Below, in pieces: positions 53,423 to 62,605 of a DNA stretch of 64,000 nt; within the stretch, counting starts at the first letter, position 1, and every line of letters begins with the position of its first letter. The notes beneath the pieces are model-generated. The model saw only the letters and a program-made list of their open reading frames with translations, was not told where the DNA came from and did not search any database. This stretch comes from Bacteroidota bacterium (GTDB lineage Bacteria > Bacteroidota > Bacteroidia > NS11-12g > UBA9320), in the NCBI GenBank assembly GCA_002746305.1, contig NVWV01000001.1, positions 124,001 through 188,000 on the forward strand. The letters are read 5' to 3'. The position numbers and the translations under genes are program-made.

Positions 53423-53992
53423 TTAAGCATTAAAAACCAATTTTCTAAAGATTTTTAAGATTACCCAACCAAAAAGAATTCCGAAAAGCATACCAACTAA
53501 TACATCTCCTAAATAATGTTTTGCTACATAAATTTGAGCAAACGAAATAACTCCGGCCCAGAGATAGAAAACCCAGTTGATATAGGACATAGAACTTACT
53601 TTTTTGAAGAACCAAGTAAATATTACAGCCATACCAAAGTGATTGGTAGCATGAGAGGAAATAAACCCATATTGACCACCACAGTTCACTAAATCTCTGA
53701 GATACTGAGCGAGAGAAGGTTCGTGGCAGGGGCGAAGTCGTTCAAAAAAGGGTTTCATAAAACCCGCAGAAAATCGATCACAAATAGCAACTATGAGGGC
53801 AGTAGCAAGGATGATGTACAAGCCTTGTAGTTTATATTTTTTAACAGCTAGAAAAGCAAATAGCAAATAGAGAGGTAACCACGTAAGAGGTTTTCTCAAT
53901 AAGGGCATTAGCCAATCAAAAAAAGGATTGGATAGGCCTTGATGTATGGCAATGAATACCTGTTTATCAATATCTATTAAACTTTCAATCAC
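53423..53992 (-). CDS. PAP2 family membrane phosphatase
   Basis: 189 residues with five to six membrane helices. The three PAP2 motifs are visible: KPFFERLRPC (about 78-87), SSHATNHFG (about 110-118) with the catalytic His, and AQIYVAKHYLGDV (about 152-164) with the second His and Asp. The third motif has Gln where the consensus SRxxxxxHxxxD has Arg. It likely dephosphorylates lipid phosphates such as undecaprenyl pyrophosphate or phosphatidate in the envelope. Overlaps the upstream methyltransferase gene by 4 bp (ATGA). Confidence 0.87.
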   Translation of the reverse strand: MIESLIDIDKQVFIAIHQGLSNPFFDWLMPLLRKPLTWLPLYLLFAFLAVKKYKLQGLYIILATALIVAICDRFSAGFMKPFFERLRPCHEPSLAQYLRDLVNCGGQYGFISSHATNHFGMAVIFTWFFKKVSSMSYINWVFYLWAGVISFAQIYVAKHYLGDVLVGMLFGILFGWVILKIFRKLVFNA

Positions 53993-54747
53993 TTACGAAG
54001 TATTAAAATTAATCTTTTAGAAGTCTTCAAATCAAAGGGTTCTAATGCGTAACTACCAAATGTATCCTGTATTTGAAAACCACAATCTTTCATCATATGA
54101 GTGAGTTTATCAGGTGTTAGAGCTGCAACTTCCTCTTTGAATTGGTAAGACTTACCCTTGTCTTCAAAGCTAATATCCTTGGTAATCATACCATTTATTA
54201 GTCTTCGCCTTATCTCAAATGAGATATGTTCTTTTTGGGTGGTCTCCTCAGGCACTAAGTGCTCTACAACGTAGCTGACATTCATGAAATCAAATACAAA
54301 GGTACCTCCGTCATTTAATCCACGGTAGCAGTTTCGGAGAGTGTTGAGGTGTTCTTTGTCCGTATCAAAATAGCCAAAGCTCGTAAATAGGTTGACAATG
54401 CAGTCGTATTGTCGCGGCATTTCATTTCGCATATCATGCTCATAGAAATGCAGACGTTTGTTTTCAAAGTGCTTGGCATGTTGAATGCTGTTTGCACTAT
54501 AGTCTGACCCTTCTACATTAAGCCCAAGTTTATTCAGGTGAATGCTGTGCCTACCTTTTCCACAAGCGAGATCATGAAAAAAAGTATCGGTATTTGGTTG
54601 GAGATAGTCTACCAATTTTTCTACAAAGGCTTCTGCCTCTGTATAGTCTCTGTCCTTGTATAACAGATGGTAATACTCACTATCAAACCAGGTCTCAAAC
54701 CATTCGCACATAAGGCAAAGGTAATCGGAGGTTATTATTTCTGGCAT
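53989..54747 (-). CDS. Class I SAM-dependent methyltransferase
   Basis: 252 residues. SAM-binding motif I is HDLACGKGRHSIHL (about 60-73), followed by VEGSDYSANSI, YDCIVNLFTSFGYF and a typical YKDRDYTEAEAFVEKL near the N-terminus. Substrate unknown; related proteins are often annotated as small-molecule or C-methyltransferases. Homologues begin near CEWFETWFDSEYYHLLYKDRD (read EWFETWFDSEYYH), so ATG 54711 is a possible alternative start. Overlaps PAP2 by 4 bp. Confidence 0.85.
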   Translation of the reverse strand: MPEIITSDYLCLMCEWFETWFDSEYYHLLYKDRDYTEAEAFVEKLVDYLQPNTDTFFHDLACGKGRHSIHLNKLGLNVEGSDYSANSIQHAKHFENKRLHFYEHDMRNEMPRQYDCIVNLFTSFGYFDTDKEHLNTLRNCYRGLNDGGTFVFDFMNVSYVVEHLVPEETTQKEHISFEIRRRLINGMITKDISFEDKGKSYQFKEEVAALTPDKLTHMMKDCGFQIQDTFGSYALEPFDLKTSKRLILILRK

Positions 54748-54874
54748 ATGAATTGTACAGATTCAGTCGAGTTTACAATGGACTGCATCAACTAGTCCGT
54801 GGATAGACAAAAAAGTTTTTTATAACTTGTGTAACTTAATAAGAGAAGAGTCGTATTACAGACAATCAAGCTAA

Positions 54875-55360
54875 ATGAATACCCGTGAATACAATGAGTG
54901 TGTCAAGCAATATTCTGATGGAATATTCCGCTTTATTGTGAAAAACATGCGGGATGAATTTGAGGCGGAGAATATTGTACAAAATACGTTTGAAAAACTA
55001 TGGGTACGGATAGAAATGGTAGAAATGAAAACTGCCAAAGCGTACCTCTTCAAGATAGCGTATAACAATATGATAGATGTGATACGCAAGAATAAGAAAC
55101 ATACCGATTTAGAGAGTGCAGGACACGTGGCTTCTGAAAATTATGAGTATGATAACCTTATAGAATATGTGAACAAAGCAGTACAGGAGTTGCCAGAAAA
55201 ACAAAAGAGTGCATTGACGTTAAGAGACTATGAGGGTCATGATTATCGCAGTATTGGAGAGATAACAGGAATGAGTGAAAGCCAAGTAAAGGTTAACATT
55301 TTCAGAGCAAGGAAGTATATAAAAGAGTATATCAATAAATTAGAGATAATGACATTATAG
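54875..55360 (+). CDS. ECF-type RNA polymerase sigma factor
   Basis: 161 residues. Region 2 (about 10-75): FRFIVKNMRDEFEAENIVQNTFEKLW, read DEFEAENIVQNTFEKLW, KAYLFKIAYNNMIDVIRK. Region 4 (about 105-155): LPEKQKSALTLRDYEGHDYRSIGEITGMSESQVK, read LPEKQKSALTLRDYEG and MSESQVKVNIFRAR. It directs transcription of a regulon, probably including the next two genes. Followed by the anti-sigma-like gene after 33 bp. Confidence 0.93.
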   Translation: MNTREYNECVKQYSDGIFRFIVKNMRDEFEAENIVQNTFEKLWVRIEMVEMKTAKAYLFKIAYNNMIDVIRKNKKHTDLESAGHVASENYEYDNLIEYVNKAVQELPEKQKSALTLRDYEGHDYRSIGEITGMSESQVKVNIFRARKYIKEYINKLEIMTL

Positions 55361-55393
55361 TTGTTGATGTAATTGATAAAAAAGGAGAAATAA

Positions 55394-56353
55394 ATGAAGT
55401 TAAATAAAGATAATTACGAGTTGGTCATGTTTGACTTGCTAGAGGGTAACCTTAGCGAGAACAATGAACTGCATGTAATGAAGCAGATAGAAGAAGATGA
55501 ATTCTTTTTTAGGGAGTGGAAACTCTTTAAGTCTACTGTTTTGATAGCAGATAAAGAGGTAATCTTTACAGGGAAAGGTAGCCTGCTAAAAGAAGAAGTT
55601 ACTGTTGCTCCTGTACCCATGTTTGGTAAATGGATGGCAGTAGCAGCATCTATATGCATATTAGCTGCGGCTATTATTCTTTGGCCAAGGTCTTCTATCG
55701 CACCTGAAGTGATGGTTAGCGATATCGAGGAACACGATTCTAGTCCAATTGATATCGTACCTGAAGAAGTAATTGCAGAGAAACAAGAAAATGGTGTAAA
55801 GGATGAAACTGATATGTTTTTACCTACAGAACTAAGAAGTATTGTTTCACAACCTCAACAAAATCTAGTTCAAGGTTATACTCCACCCGTAGTGGGTGAA
55901 GAAGGGAAAGATAATTTTGTATTTATTCAGGAAGTAGCATTAACGCCTGAACAAATGGCACAGATAGAAAAGAATGGACAAGACGAATTTGATAAGCAGA
56001 TAGCACTATCTAAATCTCAAAAGCCAATTGATTTGGAAGTGGAGATGCTAGACGACAAAATAGAAAATAAAATTATAGATGAGTTAGAACCTGTAAATGC
56101 TATTGTAGTTGATAATACAGCTCCTGTAACTCCTAAAACATTGACAAGAAGGGAAAAAGTTCTGGCATTTGTAACTAATCAACCCATACGGCGTATTACA
56201 GCTACAACAGCAGTAATTATAGCTAAAGTGAAAGATCCTAAGTTTAAAGTAAAACCTGATTTTAAGAGTGCAAGGCCTAGTCTTAATATTGAGTTTGAAA
56301 GTGCAGGATACTCAGCTATAGCAAGTCTGCAACCGTTTAAAAATAAGAATTAA
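55394..56353 (+). CDS. Membrane-spanning anti-sigma-like protein
   Basis: 319 residues. The N-terminus (NYELVMFDLLEGNLSENNEL, helical) is the usual cytoplasmic sigma-binding segment of Bacteroidota anti-sigma factors. One membrane helix follows near 80-98 (WMAVAASICILAAAIILWP), then an acidic periplasmic region and a basic C-terminal part (TRREKVLAFVTNQPIRRI). It lacks the zinc HxxxCxxC motif. Topology and position after the sigma factor gene support an anti-sigma role. Confidence 0.8.
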   Translation: MKLNKDNYELVMFDLLEGNLSENNELHVMKQIEEDEFFFREWKLFKSTVLIADKEVIFTGKGSLLKEEVTVAPVPMFGKWMAVAASICILAAAIILWPRSSIAPEVMVSDIEEHDSSPIDIVPEEVIAEKQENGVKDETDMFLPTELRSIVSQPQQNLVQGYTPPVVGEEGKDNFVFIQEVALTPEQMAQIEKNGQDEFDKQIALSKSQKPIDLEVEMLDDKIENKIIDELEPVNAIVVDNTAPVTPKTLTRREKVLAFVTNQPIRRITATTAVIIAKVKDPKFKVKPDFKSARPSLNIEFESAGYSAIASLQPFKNKN

Positions 56354-56370
56354 TAAAAAGTACCAACAAA

Positions 56371-57324
56371 ATGAAAAATTATAAAAACTATACACTATTA
56401 CTACTTGCAGTTTGCTTGAGTGTATTCAGCTTTGCCCAAAATGATTCAGTGGATATTGAGATCGAAGATAAGGAAGACGTAGTGCTTGATATGGGTGGCG
56501 TAAAGGTGGTTATAAAGGAGAAAGTCAATAAAACAACAACTAACGAAGCTGGGGATAGTATAGTTACTAGTACAGAGACTATCGAGATTATTACTACAGA
56601 TGAAGAAGGGGAAGAGAAGGAAAGCTTATCAGATTTAAAAAATCTTGTAATGAAGCTCAAGGAAATAGAAAAGGAGGAAGAAAGTGAACCTGATTTTATA
56701 GAGACTAGTTGGAATGATTTTGGTCTTGGACTGAATAATTTAATTAATGCAGATGGAAAGTTTGAAACAGATGCAGGATATGGTAATATGGCCATAGATC
56801 CAAGCAAGTCCATCAATTTTGATTGGAAGATTGTGACTCAGGCTATGAACTTATATAAGGGAAAGATTAGATTGGTTTATGGTATTGGAATTGATTTTAA
56901 CAATTACAGATTTAAGGATAATGTTGATTTGCTCACAGATACTATTCCTCTAGTAGCTCTAGTCAATAGTGAAAATAATTACAAGAAGAATAAGCTAGTT
57001 ACAAAGTACTTAACTGTTCCGGTTATGTTGAATTTTAAGCTTTCACCTGAGAAAGCGAAGGAGGAGGTTTATATATCGGTAGGGGCTAATTTCGGTTACC
57101 TCATAGGAAGTCATCAAAAGCAAGTATGGGATGATGGAGGTAAAAAGAAGGCTAAAACCAAAGATGACTTTAATCTTGAACAATTTAGAATGGGATATGA
57201 AGTTCAGTTTGGATATAAAAAAATAATTCTTTTCGGAAAGTATTTCCCGGAGAGTATTTTCAAGGCTAACCAAGGACCCAATTTGAGATCTGTATCCGCA
57301 GGTATCTTAATAGGAAAGGTATAA
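56371..57324 (+). CDS. Outer-membrane beta-barrel protein of the sigma operon
   Basis: 317 residues with signal peptide (LSVFSFA|QND). A threonine/glutamate-rich acidic segment (about 25-100) precedes a PorT-like beta-barrel domain: WNDFGLGLNNLINADGKF, IDFNNYRFKD, YLTVPVMLNFKL, VYISVGANFGYLIGS, LRSVSAGILIGKV. It ends in an aromatic-poor barrel signature. Last gene of the sigma/anti-sigma unit, so it may be the sensed or regulated envelope protein. Confidence 0.8.
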   Translation: MKNYKNYTLLLLAVCLSVFSFAQNDSVDIEIEDKEDVVLDMGGVKVVIKEKVNKTTTNEAGDSIVTSTETIEIITTDEEGEEKESLSDLKNLVMKLKEIEKEEESEPDFIETSWNDFGLGLNNLINADGKFETDAGYGNMAIDPSKSINFDWKIVTQAMNLYKGKIRLVYGIGIDFNNYRFKDNVDLLTDTIPLVALVNSENNYKKNKLVTKYLTVPVMLNFKLSPEKAKEEVYISVGANFGYLIGSHQKQVWDDGGKKKAKTKDDFNLEQFRMGYEVQFGYKKIILFGKYFPESIFKANQGPNLRSVSAGILIGKV

Positions 57325-57330
57325 AAATTT

Positions 57331-57385
57331 AAGACCGTAATGTCTTTAAACTTCATACTTAGCTTTTAGTAATGTTTAAGGTCTT
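57331..57385. terminator. Imperfect long hairpin after the sigma operon
   Basis: AAGACC (57331-57336) and TTAAAC (57346-57351) pair with GTTTAAGGTCTT (57374-57385), with a bulge. A T-run follows only about 22 bp later, so terminator function is uncertain. Confidence 0.4.
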
Positions 57386-57412
57386 GTTTACTTCGGTAGG
57401 CGGGGCCTTTTT

Positions 57413-59224
57413 TTAGGGTTTTTCCATGGCACGAAGTATCAATTTATTTTGATCGTAGATATCATAACAAAAGTGCAACTTCCAATCCTCATCATAGTAA
57501 ACAGTTCTATAGTCCAAGTATAAGTCCATGGGCTTATCGAGCCGAACTAGAGTTGTGGTATCTAACTTTTGTATAAGTGCAGTAGAATCCAAAGGATCGT
57601 ATTCTTCTAGGCGTTCAGGATCTATAGGGGGGTAACCCATCATAACCCGAAAATCATCTGAGTCGTACTCCTTACTGTTCTGCATTAAAAATTCACCGAA
57701 TAGAATTGGGTCTTGTAGTCTCACGCATCCATGACTCACCGCTCTTTGTGTTCTTTTAAATGCTTTTTTGCTTGGAGTATCGTGGAGGTAAATACTAAAT
57801 GGATTGCTAAATATGTACTTTACAGTTCCCAGAGAGTTTTTAGGACCTGGGTTTTGAACGATTTGATAGGGAATCCTATTTCTATTTATTTTACCCCATT
57901 GAATGGTATCTCCATTAACTTCTTCTTTGCCCCTGTACACCTTGTAGCCAGTTCTGCTTAAGTAGGCTGGGTCTCTAACTAGTTTCCACCACATTTCTCT
58001 TCTAATGATACTATATGGGATAGTCCAAGTTGGGTTAATGACCATATACGAAATCTTGCTAGCGATTTGTGGTGTTTCCATATTCTTAGGAAGCTTGTGT
58101 AACCAGCCACTATCGGTATACTCTCGTACCATATTATCGTAATTGTCAGGTAGATTTTTTCCTATACAAACACGCATATTCTTAGTACTGTCTTCCCAAT
58201 GTAAGTCGACCTCATATACAGGCAAATTAATGTAAACAAATGCCCCTTCTTTGGGTTTTTTGAACCACCGTTGTCTTTCTAAGTTTGCTTTAACTTGATC
58301 AATATTGTCGTTTGGTGTCGCATTGATAAGTTTATAGGTTTTGTAGCCCATAATTCCGTCTGGAGTAAGGCTATATTTTTCTTGAAGTCTTTTAATTTGA
58401 ACCGCAAGTTCTTTGGTATAAATCGTAGTGTCTGCGATGTCCTGAATTTCTTTATCAGGTAGGTTCTTTTCTTTAAGCTTCGCTATTACCTCTGAAATTA
58501 AAGGAATAGTATCACCAACTTCAATCTTAGGATATTCTGAAAAGTCAATGGCAGATGACCTAGCTTCAATCTTTTTCTTTAAATAGTAGGTGAGCACAGA
58601 TCTTAATTCCGTGTATGTAGTATCACCATGGTGAATATTGTCAATGAAATGATTTTTCTCTTTTTCGTCTAGAAAATCTTCAAACCCAAGCTTTTTTCGA
58701 TTGTTAGCAGGAAGCATATAGGTGTAGCCGTAGACGTCACGGGGTTTTGTTCTGCCGTTTGCAATGTCCTCATACATTCGCAACATATTATTGCTAATGA
58801 TTAGTTCGAGTTCAGCAAGTCGTCTATAAGACTCTTTAGATGTTTCAAAAGAATCTATTTCCGATTTGTAATATTCCACTAATGGAATGTGGTAGAACCT
58901 ATAATCCATACCGTGGCTTACACTGTGGGCAAAAGTCAACTGTAAATTGGACCAAGATGTACTATCTCCAGTTATGGCATCCCACCATAAAGGTTTAAAG
59001 TTACGAGCTCGGTAATAAGATCTTAGTGTATCCATATACCTGAGTTCATCTTGACATAGGATTGAATTCCAAAGGTCAAATTGATGTTCCAAATAGAAGG
59101 TCATGGAGTCTTGTGTTAGGACAAAACCAGTATCTACAATTACCTCCTTCTTTTCTTCCTCACATGCAGAGAAAAAGGCTGTAGTGAGTAGTGCAAATAA
59201 TAAATACTTTTGAAAACGTGCCAT
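57413..59224 (-). CDS. YcbB-type L,D-transpeptidase lipoprotein
   Basis: 603 residues with lipoprotein signal (TAFFSACEEEK). Scaffold region (about 30-260), a peptidoglycan-binding segment (KRLQEKYSLTPDGIMGYKTYK, read LQEKYSLTPDGIMG, about 295-315), and a YkuD catalytic domain (about 335-530) with YLHDTPSKKAFKRTQRAVSHGCVRL holding the catalytic Cys in SHGCVRL. This is the large YcbB/LdtD layout that makes 3-3 cross-links in peptidoglycan. A C-terminal tail of about 80 residues follows (YLDYRTVYYDEDW). Convergent with the sigma operon. Confidence 0.92.
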   Translation of the reverse strand: MARFQKYLLFALLTTAFFSACEEEKKEVIVDTGFVLTQDSMTFYLEHQFDLWNSILCQDELRYMDTLRSYYRARNFKPLWWDAITGDSTSWSNLQLTFAHSVSHGMDYRFYHIPLVEYYKSEIDSFETSKESYRRLAELELIISNNMLRMYEDIANGRTKPRDVYGYTYMLPANNRKKLGFEDFLDEKEKNHFIDNIHHGDTTYTELRSVLTYYLKKKIEARSSAIDFSEYPKIEVGDTIPLISEVIAKLKEKNLPDKEIQDIADTTIYTKELAVQIKRLQEKYSLTPDGIMGYKTYKLINATPNDNIDQVKANLERQRWFKKPKEGAFVYINLPVYEVDLHWEDSTKNMRVCIGKNLPDNYDNMVREYTDSGWLHKLPKNMETPQIASKISYMVINPTWTIPYSIIRREMWWKLVRDPAYLSRTGYKVYRGKEEVNGDTIQWGKINRNRIPYQIVQNPGPKNSLGTVKYIFSNPFSIYLHDTPSKKAFKRTQRAVSHGCVRLQDPILFGEFLMQNSKEYDSDDFRVMMGYPPIDPERLEEYDPLDSTALIQKLDTTTLVRLDKPMDLYLDYRTVYYDEDWKLHFCYDIYDQNKLILRAMEKP

Positions 59225-59259
59225 AGTGTATGATACAAATATGGTAAAGTCTATTGATA

Positions 59260-60090
59260 CTATATGCTCAAGTCATCCACAGTAATGTAGAGATTAGCAT
59301 TCAGTATTTTAGAATTTTTAAGATAATAGGTAGTGGGATGCCATATGAAAAGGCAGTTTCCACCCTTTATCGTGTTCACCAAAATTTTATTGATATCTTC
59401 TGAAACTGCAGGACAACCAAAGCTTCTCCCTATTCGTTCTTTCCTGTTTACAATGGTTTCATCTACATAATTGGCACCATGTATTACGATACCTCTGGCA
59501 AATGCATTGGAATTGAAGTTTTTTTCTAAACCATTCAGTTTCAAAGAGAGTTTGTTACTTCCATTGTACAAACCACCTGTAGTATAAAAACCAAGTGAAC
59601 TTTTATTGCTACTGTGTCTGTTGCTAAAATATTTGGCATACTGATCACCTGTTTTTGCACCGTGAGCAACCCATTCATTGAATACGACTTCTTTTGTTTC
59701 CATATCAATAACCCAAAGTCTTCGGTTGTTGCAGTACTTCGAAAAGTCGATAACCGTTAGATACTTAGTGTTAGAAAGGGCTTGTGTATGTTTTAGGTAC
59801 ATATAACCTCTAAGGGCATTCTCCAAAACATCTTCACGTAGAGAGTCATATCCTGTAGGATATTCCAATTGCCTATGAATTCTGTTTGTGAATGCTTTGA
59901 ACTCATCGCTGTGAAGAGTCACTAGCCGTTCCCCATCAGCTGTATTATTATTTGCTATAGGTGTGTTTTTAATTACCTCCTTAGCTTGGAATGCAGAGGC
60001 TGTAACGATTAAAAAGAAACAAGCTAAACCCTTAACCAATGGAATGCATTGGTTTCTCAAATGAGAAAAAGTAAGGTTTAGCTTGTTCAT
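59260..60090 (-). CDS. L,D-transpeptidase-like protein (YkuD_2 family)
   Basis: 276 residues with a signal peptide (LACFFLIVTASAFQA). Catalytic-like domain at about 105-270: VVFNEWVAHGAKTGDQYAKYF, read WVAHGAKTGDQYAKYFSNR, RGIVIHGANYVDE, and RSFGCPAVSEDI with Cys in the S-x-GCPA context. The same family as the protein at 40579. It lies 11 bp after the pyrophosphatase gene on the same strand and is probably co-transcribed with it. Confidence 0.85.
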   Translation of the reverse strand: MNKLNLTFSHLRNQCIPLVKGLACFFLIVTASAFQAKEVIKNTPIANNNTADGERLVTLHSDEFKAFTNRIHRQLEYPTGYDSLREDVLENALRGYMYLKHTQALSNTKYLTVIDFSKYCNNRRLWVIDMETKEVVFNEWVAHGAKTGDQYAKYFSNRHSSNKSSLGFYTTGGLYNGSNKLSLKLNGLEKNFNSNAFARGIVIHGANYVDETIVNRKERIGRSFGCPAVSEDINKILVNTIKGGNCLFIWHPTTYYLKNSKILNANLYITVDDLSI

Positions 60091-60101
60091 TTAGATTGTA
60101 T

Positions 60102-62513
60102 TTAGTGAGCCGTTTCAGTAACCTCTTCTAATGTCTCAGTTACTTGTGTTTCTAATTCAGAAGTAGAAGCCTCAATCGTAGAAGCTTCATCTTTTTCCTT
60201 TTTAGCACAGCACTTTTTCTTAGTACCTTCCTCGTATTTGCAACATGCTGAGTGATCAGCTACTTCTTTATCACATTTTGCAATGTGTGCTTCCATAGCT
60301 TCTTTACTGCAACAAGCACCTTTATCATCACTTGTGTGGCTACCACCTAACATTGGAGCTACAATAAGACCAATAAGACAAGTAAGTTTGATTAGAATAT
60401 TCATTGAAGGACCAGAAGTATCCTTGAAAGGATCACCTACAGTATCCCCAGTTACTGCTGCTATGTGAGCGTCAGAACCTTTATAAGTCATTTCACCATT
60501 TATGATTACACCTGCTTCAAAAGATTTCTTAGCATTGTCCCAAGCACCACCAGCGTTGTTTTGGAAAATAGCCCAAAGAACACCACTTACGGTAACACCT
60601 ACCATATATCCACCTAGCATTTCTGCTACCATTGCATTGTCATCTCCATAAACCAGTTTACCTAAAAGAATAACAGCAATCGGGAAACCAATCGTAAGGA
60701 TACCTGGAAGCATCATTTCTTTAAGCGAAGCTTTTGTAGAAATGTCTACACACTTACTGTACTCAGGCGTACCTGTACCATCCATAATTCCTGGAATTTC
60801 TCTGAATTGACGTCTAACCTCTTCCACCATTTCCATGGCTGCTTTACCTACAGCATTCATTGCAAGTGCAGAGAATACAACTGGAATCATAGCACCAATG
60901 AATAGCATGGCAAGTACCGGGGCTTTAAATATGTTGATTCCTTCTATGCCAGTAAATGTTACATAAGCAGCAAACAATGCAAGCGAAGTAAGAGCTGCAG
61001 AAGCAATGGCAAAACCTTTACCTGTAGCTGCTGTGGTGTTACCTACAGCATCAAGAATGTCTGTACGTTCTCTAACGATAGGTTCTTGTTCACTCATTTC
61101 AGCAATACCTCCAGCGTTATCGGCGATAGGACCGAATGCATCGATAGCTAATTGCATAGCTGTAGTAGCCATCATTGCAGAAGCTGCAAGTGCTACACCA
61201 TAGAATCCTGCAAATGCATAAGATGCCCAAATAGCACCTGCAAATAATAATACAGAAGAGAATGTAGAAATCATACCTGTAGCAAGACCCGCAATAATAT
61301 TTGTACCCGCACCTGTACTAGACTGTTGAACTATTTTAAGAACTGGTTTTTTACCAAGACCTGTGTAATATTCAGTAAATGAAGAAATACCTGCTCCTAC
61401 GATAAGACCTACAACAGTCGCATAGAATACTCTCATTGAAGAGATTTCTTTAAGTCCTTCACCGAAGAAATTCATCATCATAGTTTCTGGTAACATCCAT
61501 TTAACAAGTCCGAAACAGGCAACTAATACCAATGCAATAGAAGCCCAGTTTCCAATGTTAAGAGCTTTTTGGACCTCATTTTCTTTTGCATCGTTGCTTG
61601 ATATTTTAACCAAGAGAGTACCAATGATAGAGATGATAATACCTACTCCAGCTATTGCCATTGGCAATAAAATAGGTCCAATTCCTCCAAATCCTTCTTT
61701 CATAATATCTCCACCCATATCGGAGATTACATAGTTTCCAAGAACCATAGCTGCCAGTACAGTAGCTACATAAGAACCGAATAAATCAGCACCCATACCT
61801 GCTACATCTCCAACATTATCTCCTACGTTATCTGCAATAGTTGCAGGGTTACGTGGATCATCTTCTGGAATACCAGCTTCTATCTTACCTACAAGGTCAG
61901 CACCTACGTCGGCAGCTTTAGTGTATATACCACCACCCACACGAGCAAATAGTGCAATTGACTCAGCTCCTAAAGAGAAACCTGCAAGGGTTTCAAGAAC
62001 CATAGTCATATCAGCAGTGTTTGTCCAAACACCGCCCATAAACATATTGAAGAACAAGATGAAGAATAAAGTAAGTCCTAAAACTGCAAGTCCTGCAACT
62101 CCAAGTCCCATTACTACACCACCACCAAAAGAAACTTTAAGAGCATTTGGCAAGCTAGTCTTAGCTGCTTGAGTTGTTCTTACATTTGTTTTAGTAGCAA
62201 TCTTCATTCCCATATTACCCGCCAAAGCAGAAAACACTGCTCCAATGATAAATGCAGGTACAATAAGATAGTGAGTAGAAGGTACAAAAAATGCAATAGC
62301 TGCAAGTACCACTGATGCACCAATCACAAAGAAGGTAAGTAGTCTGTATTCAGCCTTTAGGAATGCAAGAGCACCTTCATAAATGTGGTCAGCAATCTCT
62401 TTCATTTTGCCGTCACCAGCATCTTGTTTCATTACCCAACTCTTTTTGGTTACCATATAGAGTAAGCCTAAGATTGCCATTACTATTGGCATGTAAATCA
62501 TCATTGATTCCAT
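60102..62513 (-). CDS. hppA: Membrane ion-pumping pyrophosphatase with cysteine-rich tail
   Basis: 803 residues, about 16 membrane helices. Family motifs: [41 protein letters not shown] and [19 protein letters not shown]. It hydrolyses pyrophosphate while moving H+ and/or Na+ across the inner membrane. The K+-dependence position reads [10 protein letters not shown] (Ala rather than Lys), which fits the K+-dependent class; the ion pumped is not decided. After the last helix comes a tail of about 80 residues with seven cysteines in CC or single positions ([26 protein letters not shown]) and a Glu/Thr-rich end. I do not know this tail from other members. Confidence 0.95.
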   Translation of the reverse strand: MESMMIYMPIVMAILGLLYMVTKKSWVMKQDAGDGKMKEIADHIYEGALAFLKAEYRLLTFFVIGASVVLAAIAFFVPSTHYLIVPAFIIGAVFSALAGNMGMKIATKTNVRTTQAAKTSLPNALKVSFGGGVVMGLGVAGLAVLGLTLFFILFFNMFMGGVWTNTADMTMVLETLAGFSLGAESIALFARVGGGIYTKAADVGADLVGKIEAGIPEDDPRNPATIADNVGDNVGDVAGMGADLFGSYVATVLAAMVLGNYVISDMGGDIMKEGFGGIGPILLPMAIAGVGIIISIIGTLLVKISSNDAKENEVQKALNIGNWASIALVLVACFGLVKWMLPETMMMNFFGEGLKEISSMRVFYATVVGLIVGAGISSFTEYYTGLGKKPVLKIVQQSSTGAGTNIIAGLATGMISTFSSVLLFAGAIWASYAFAGFYGVALAASAMMATTAMQLAIDAFGPIADNAGGIAEMSEQEPIVRERTDILDAVGNTTAATGKGFAIASAALTSLALFAAYVTFTGIEGINIFKAPVLAMLFIGAMIPVVFSALAMNAVGKAAMEMVEEVRRQFREIPGIMDGTGTPEYSKCVDISTKASLKEMMLPGILTIGFPIAVILLGKLVYGDDNAMVAEMLGGYMVGVTVSGVLWAIFQNNAGGAWDNAKKSFEAGVIINGEMTYKGSDAHIAAVTGDTVGDPFKDTSGPSMNILIKLTCLIGLIVAPMLGGSHTSDDKGACCSKEAMEAHIAKCDKEVADHSACCKYEEGTKKKCCAKKEKDEASTIEASTSELETQVTETLEEVTETAH

Positions 62514-62556
62514 AAATTTTTAAATATTAAATTCTACTTGTTTATTTTAAAGCGTG

Positions 62557-62589
62557 CAAAAATAAAATTAATACCCTAATTGGGGCAAA
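62557..62589 (-). promoter_or_regulatory. hppA promoter
   Basis: Reading leftward: TTTG (62589-62586), 21-bp spacer, TATTTTTG (62564-62557), matching the -33 and -7 consensus. The start codon lies 44 bp downstream of the -7 box. Confidence 0.6.
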
Positions 62590-62605
62590 AACCACGTACT
62601 ATTTA

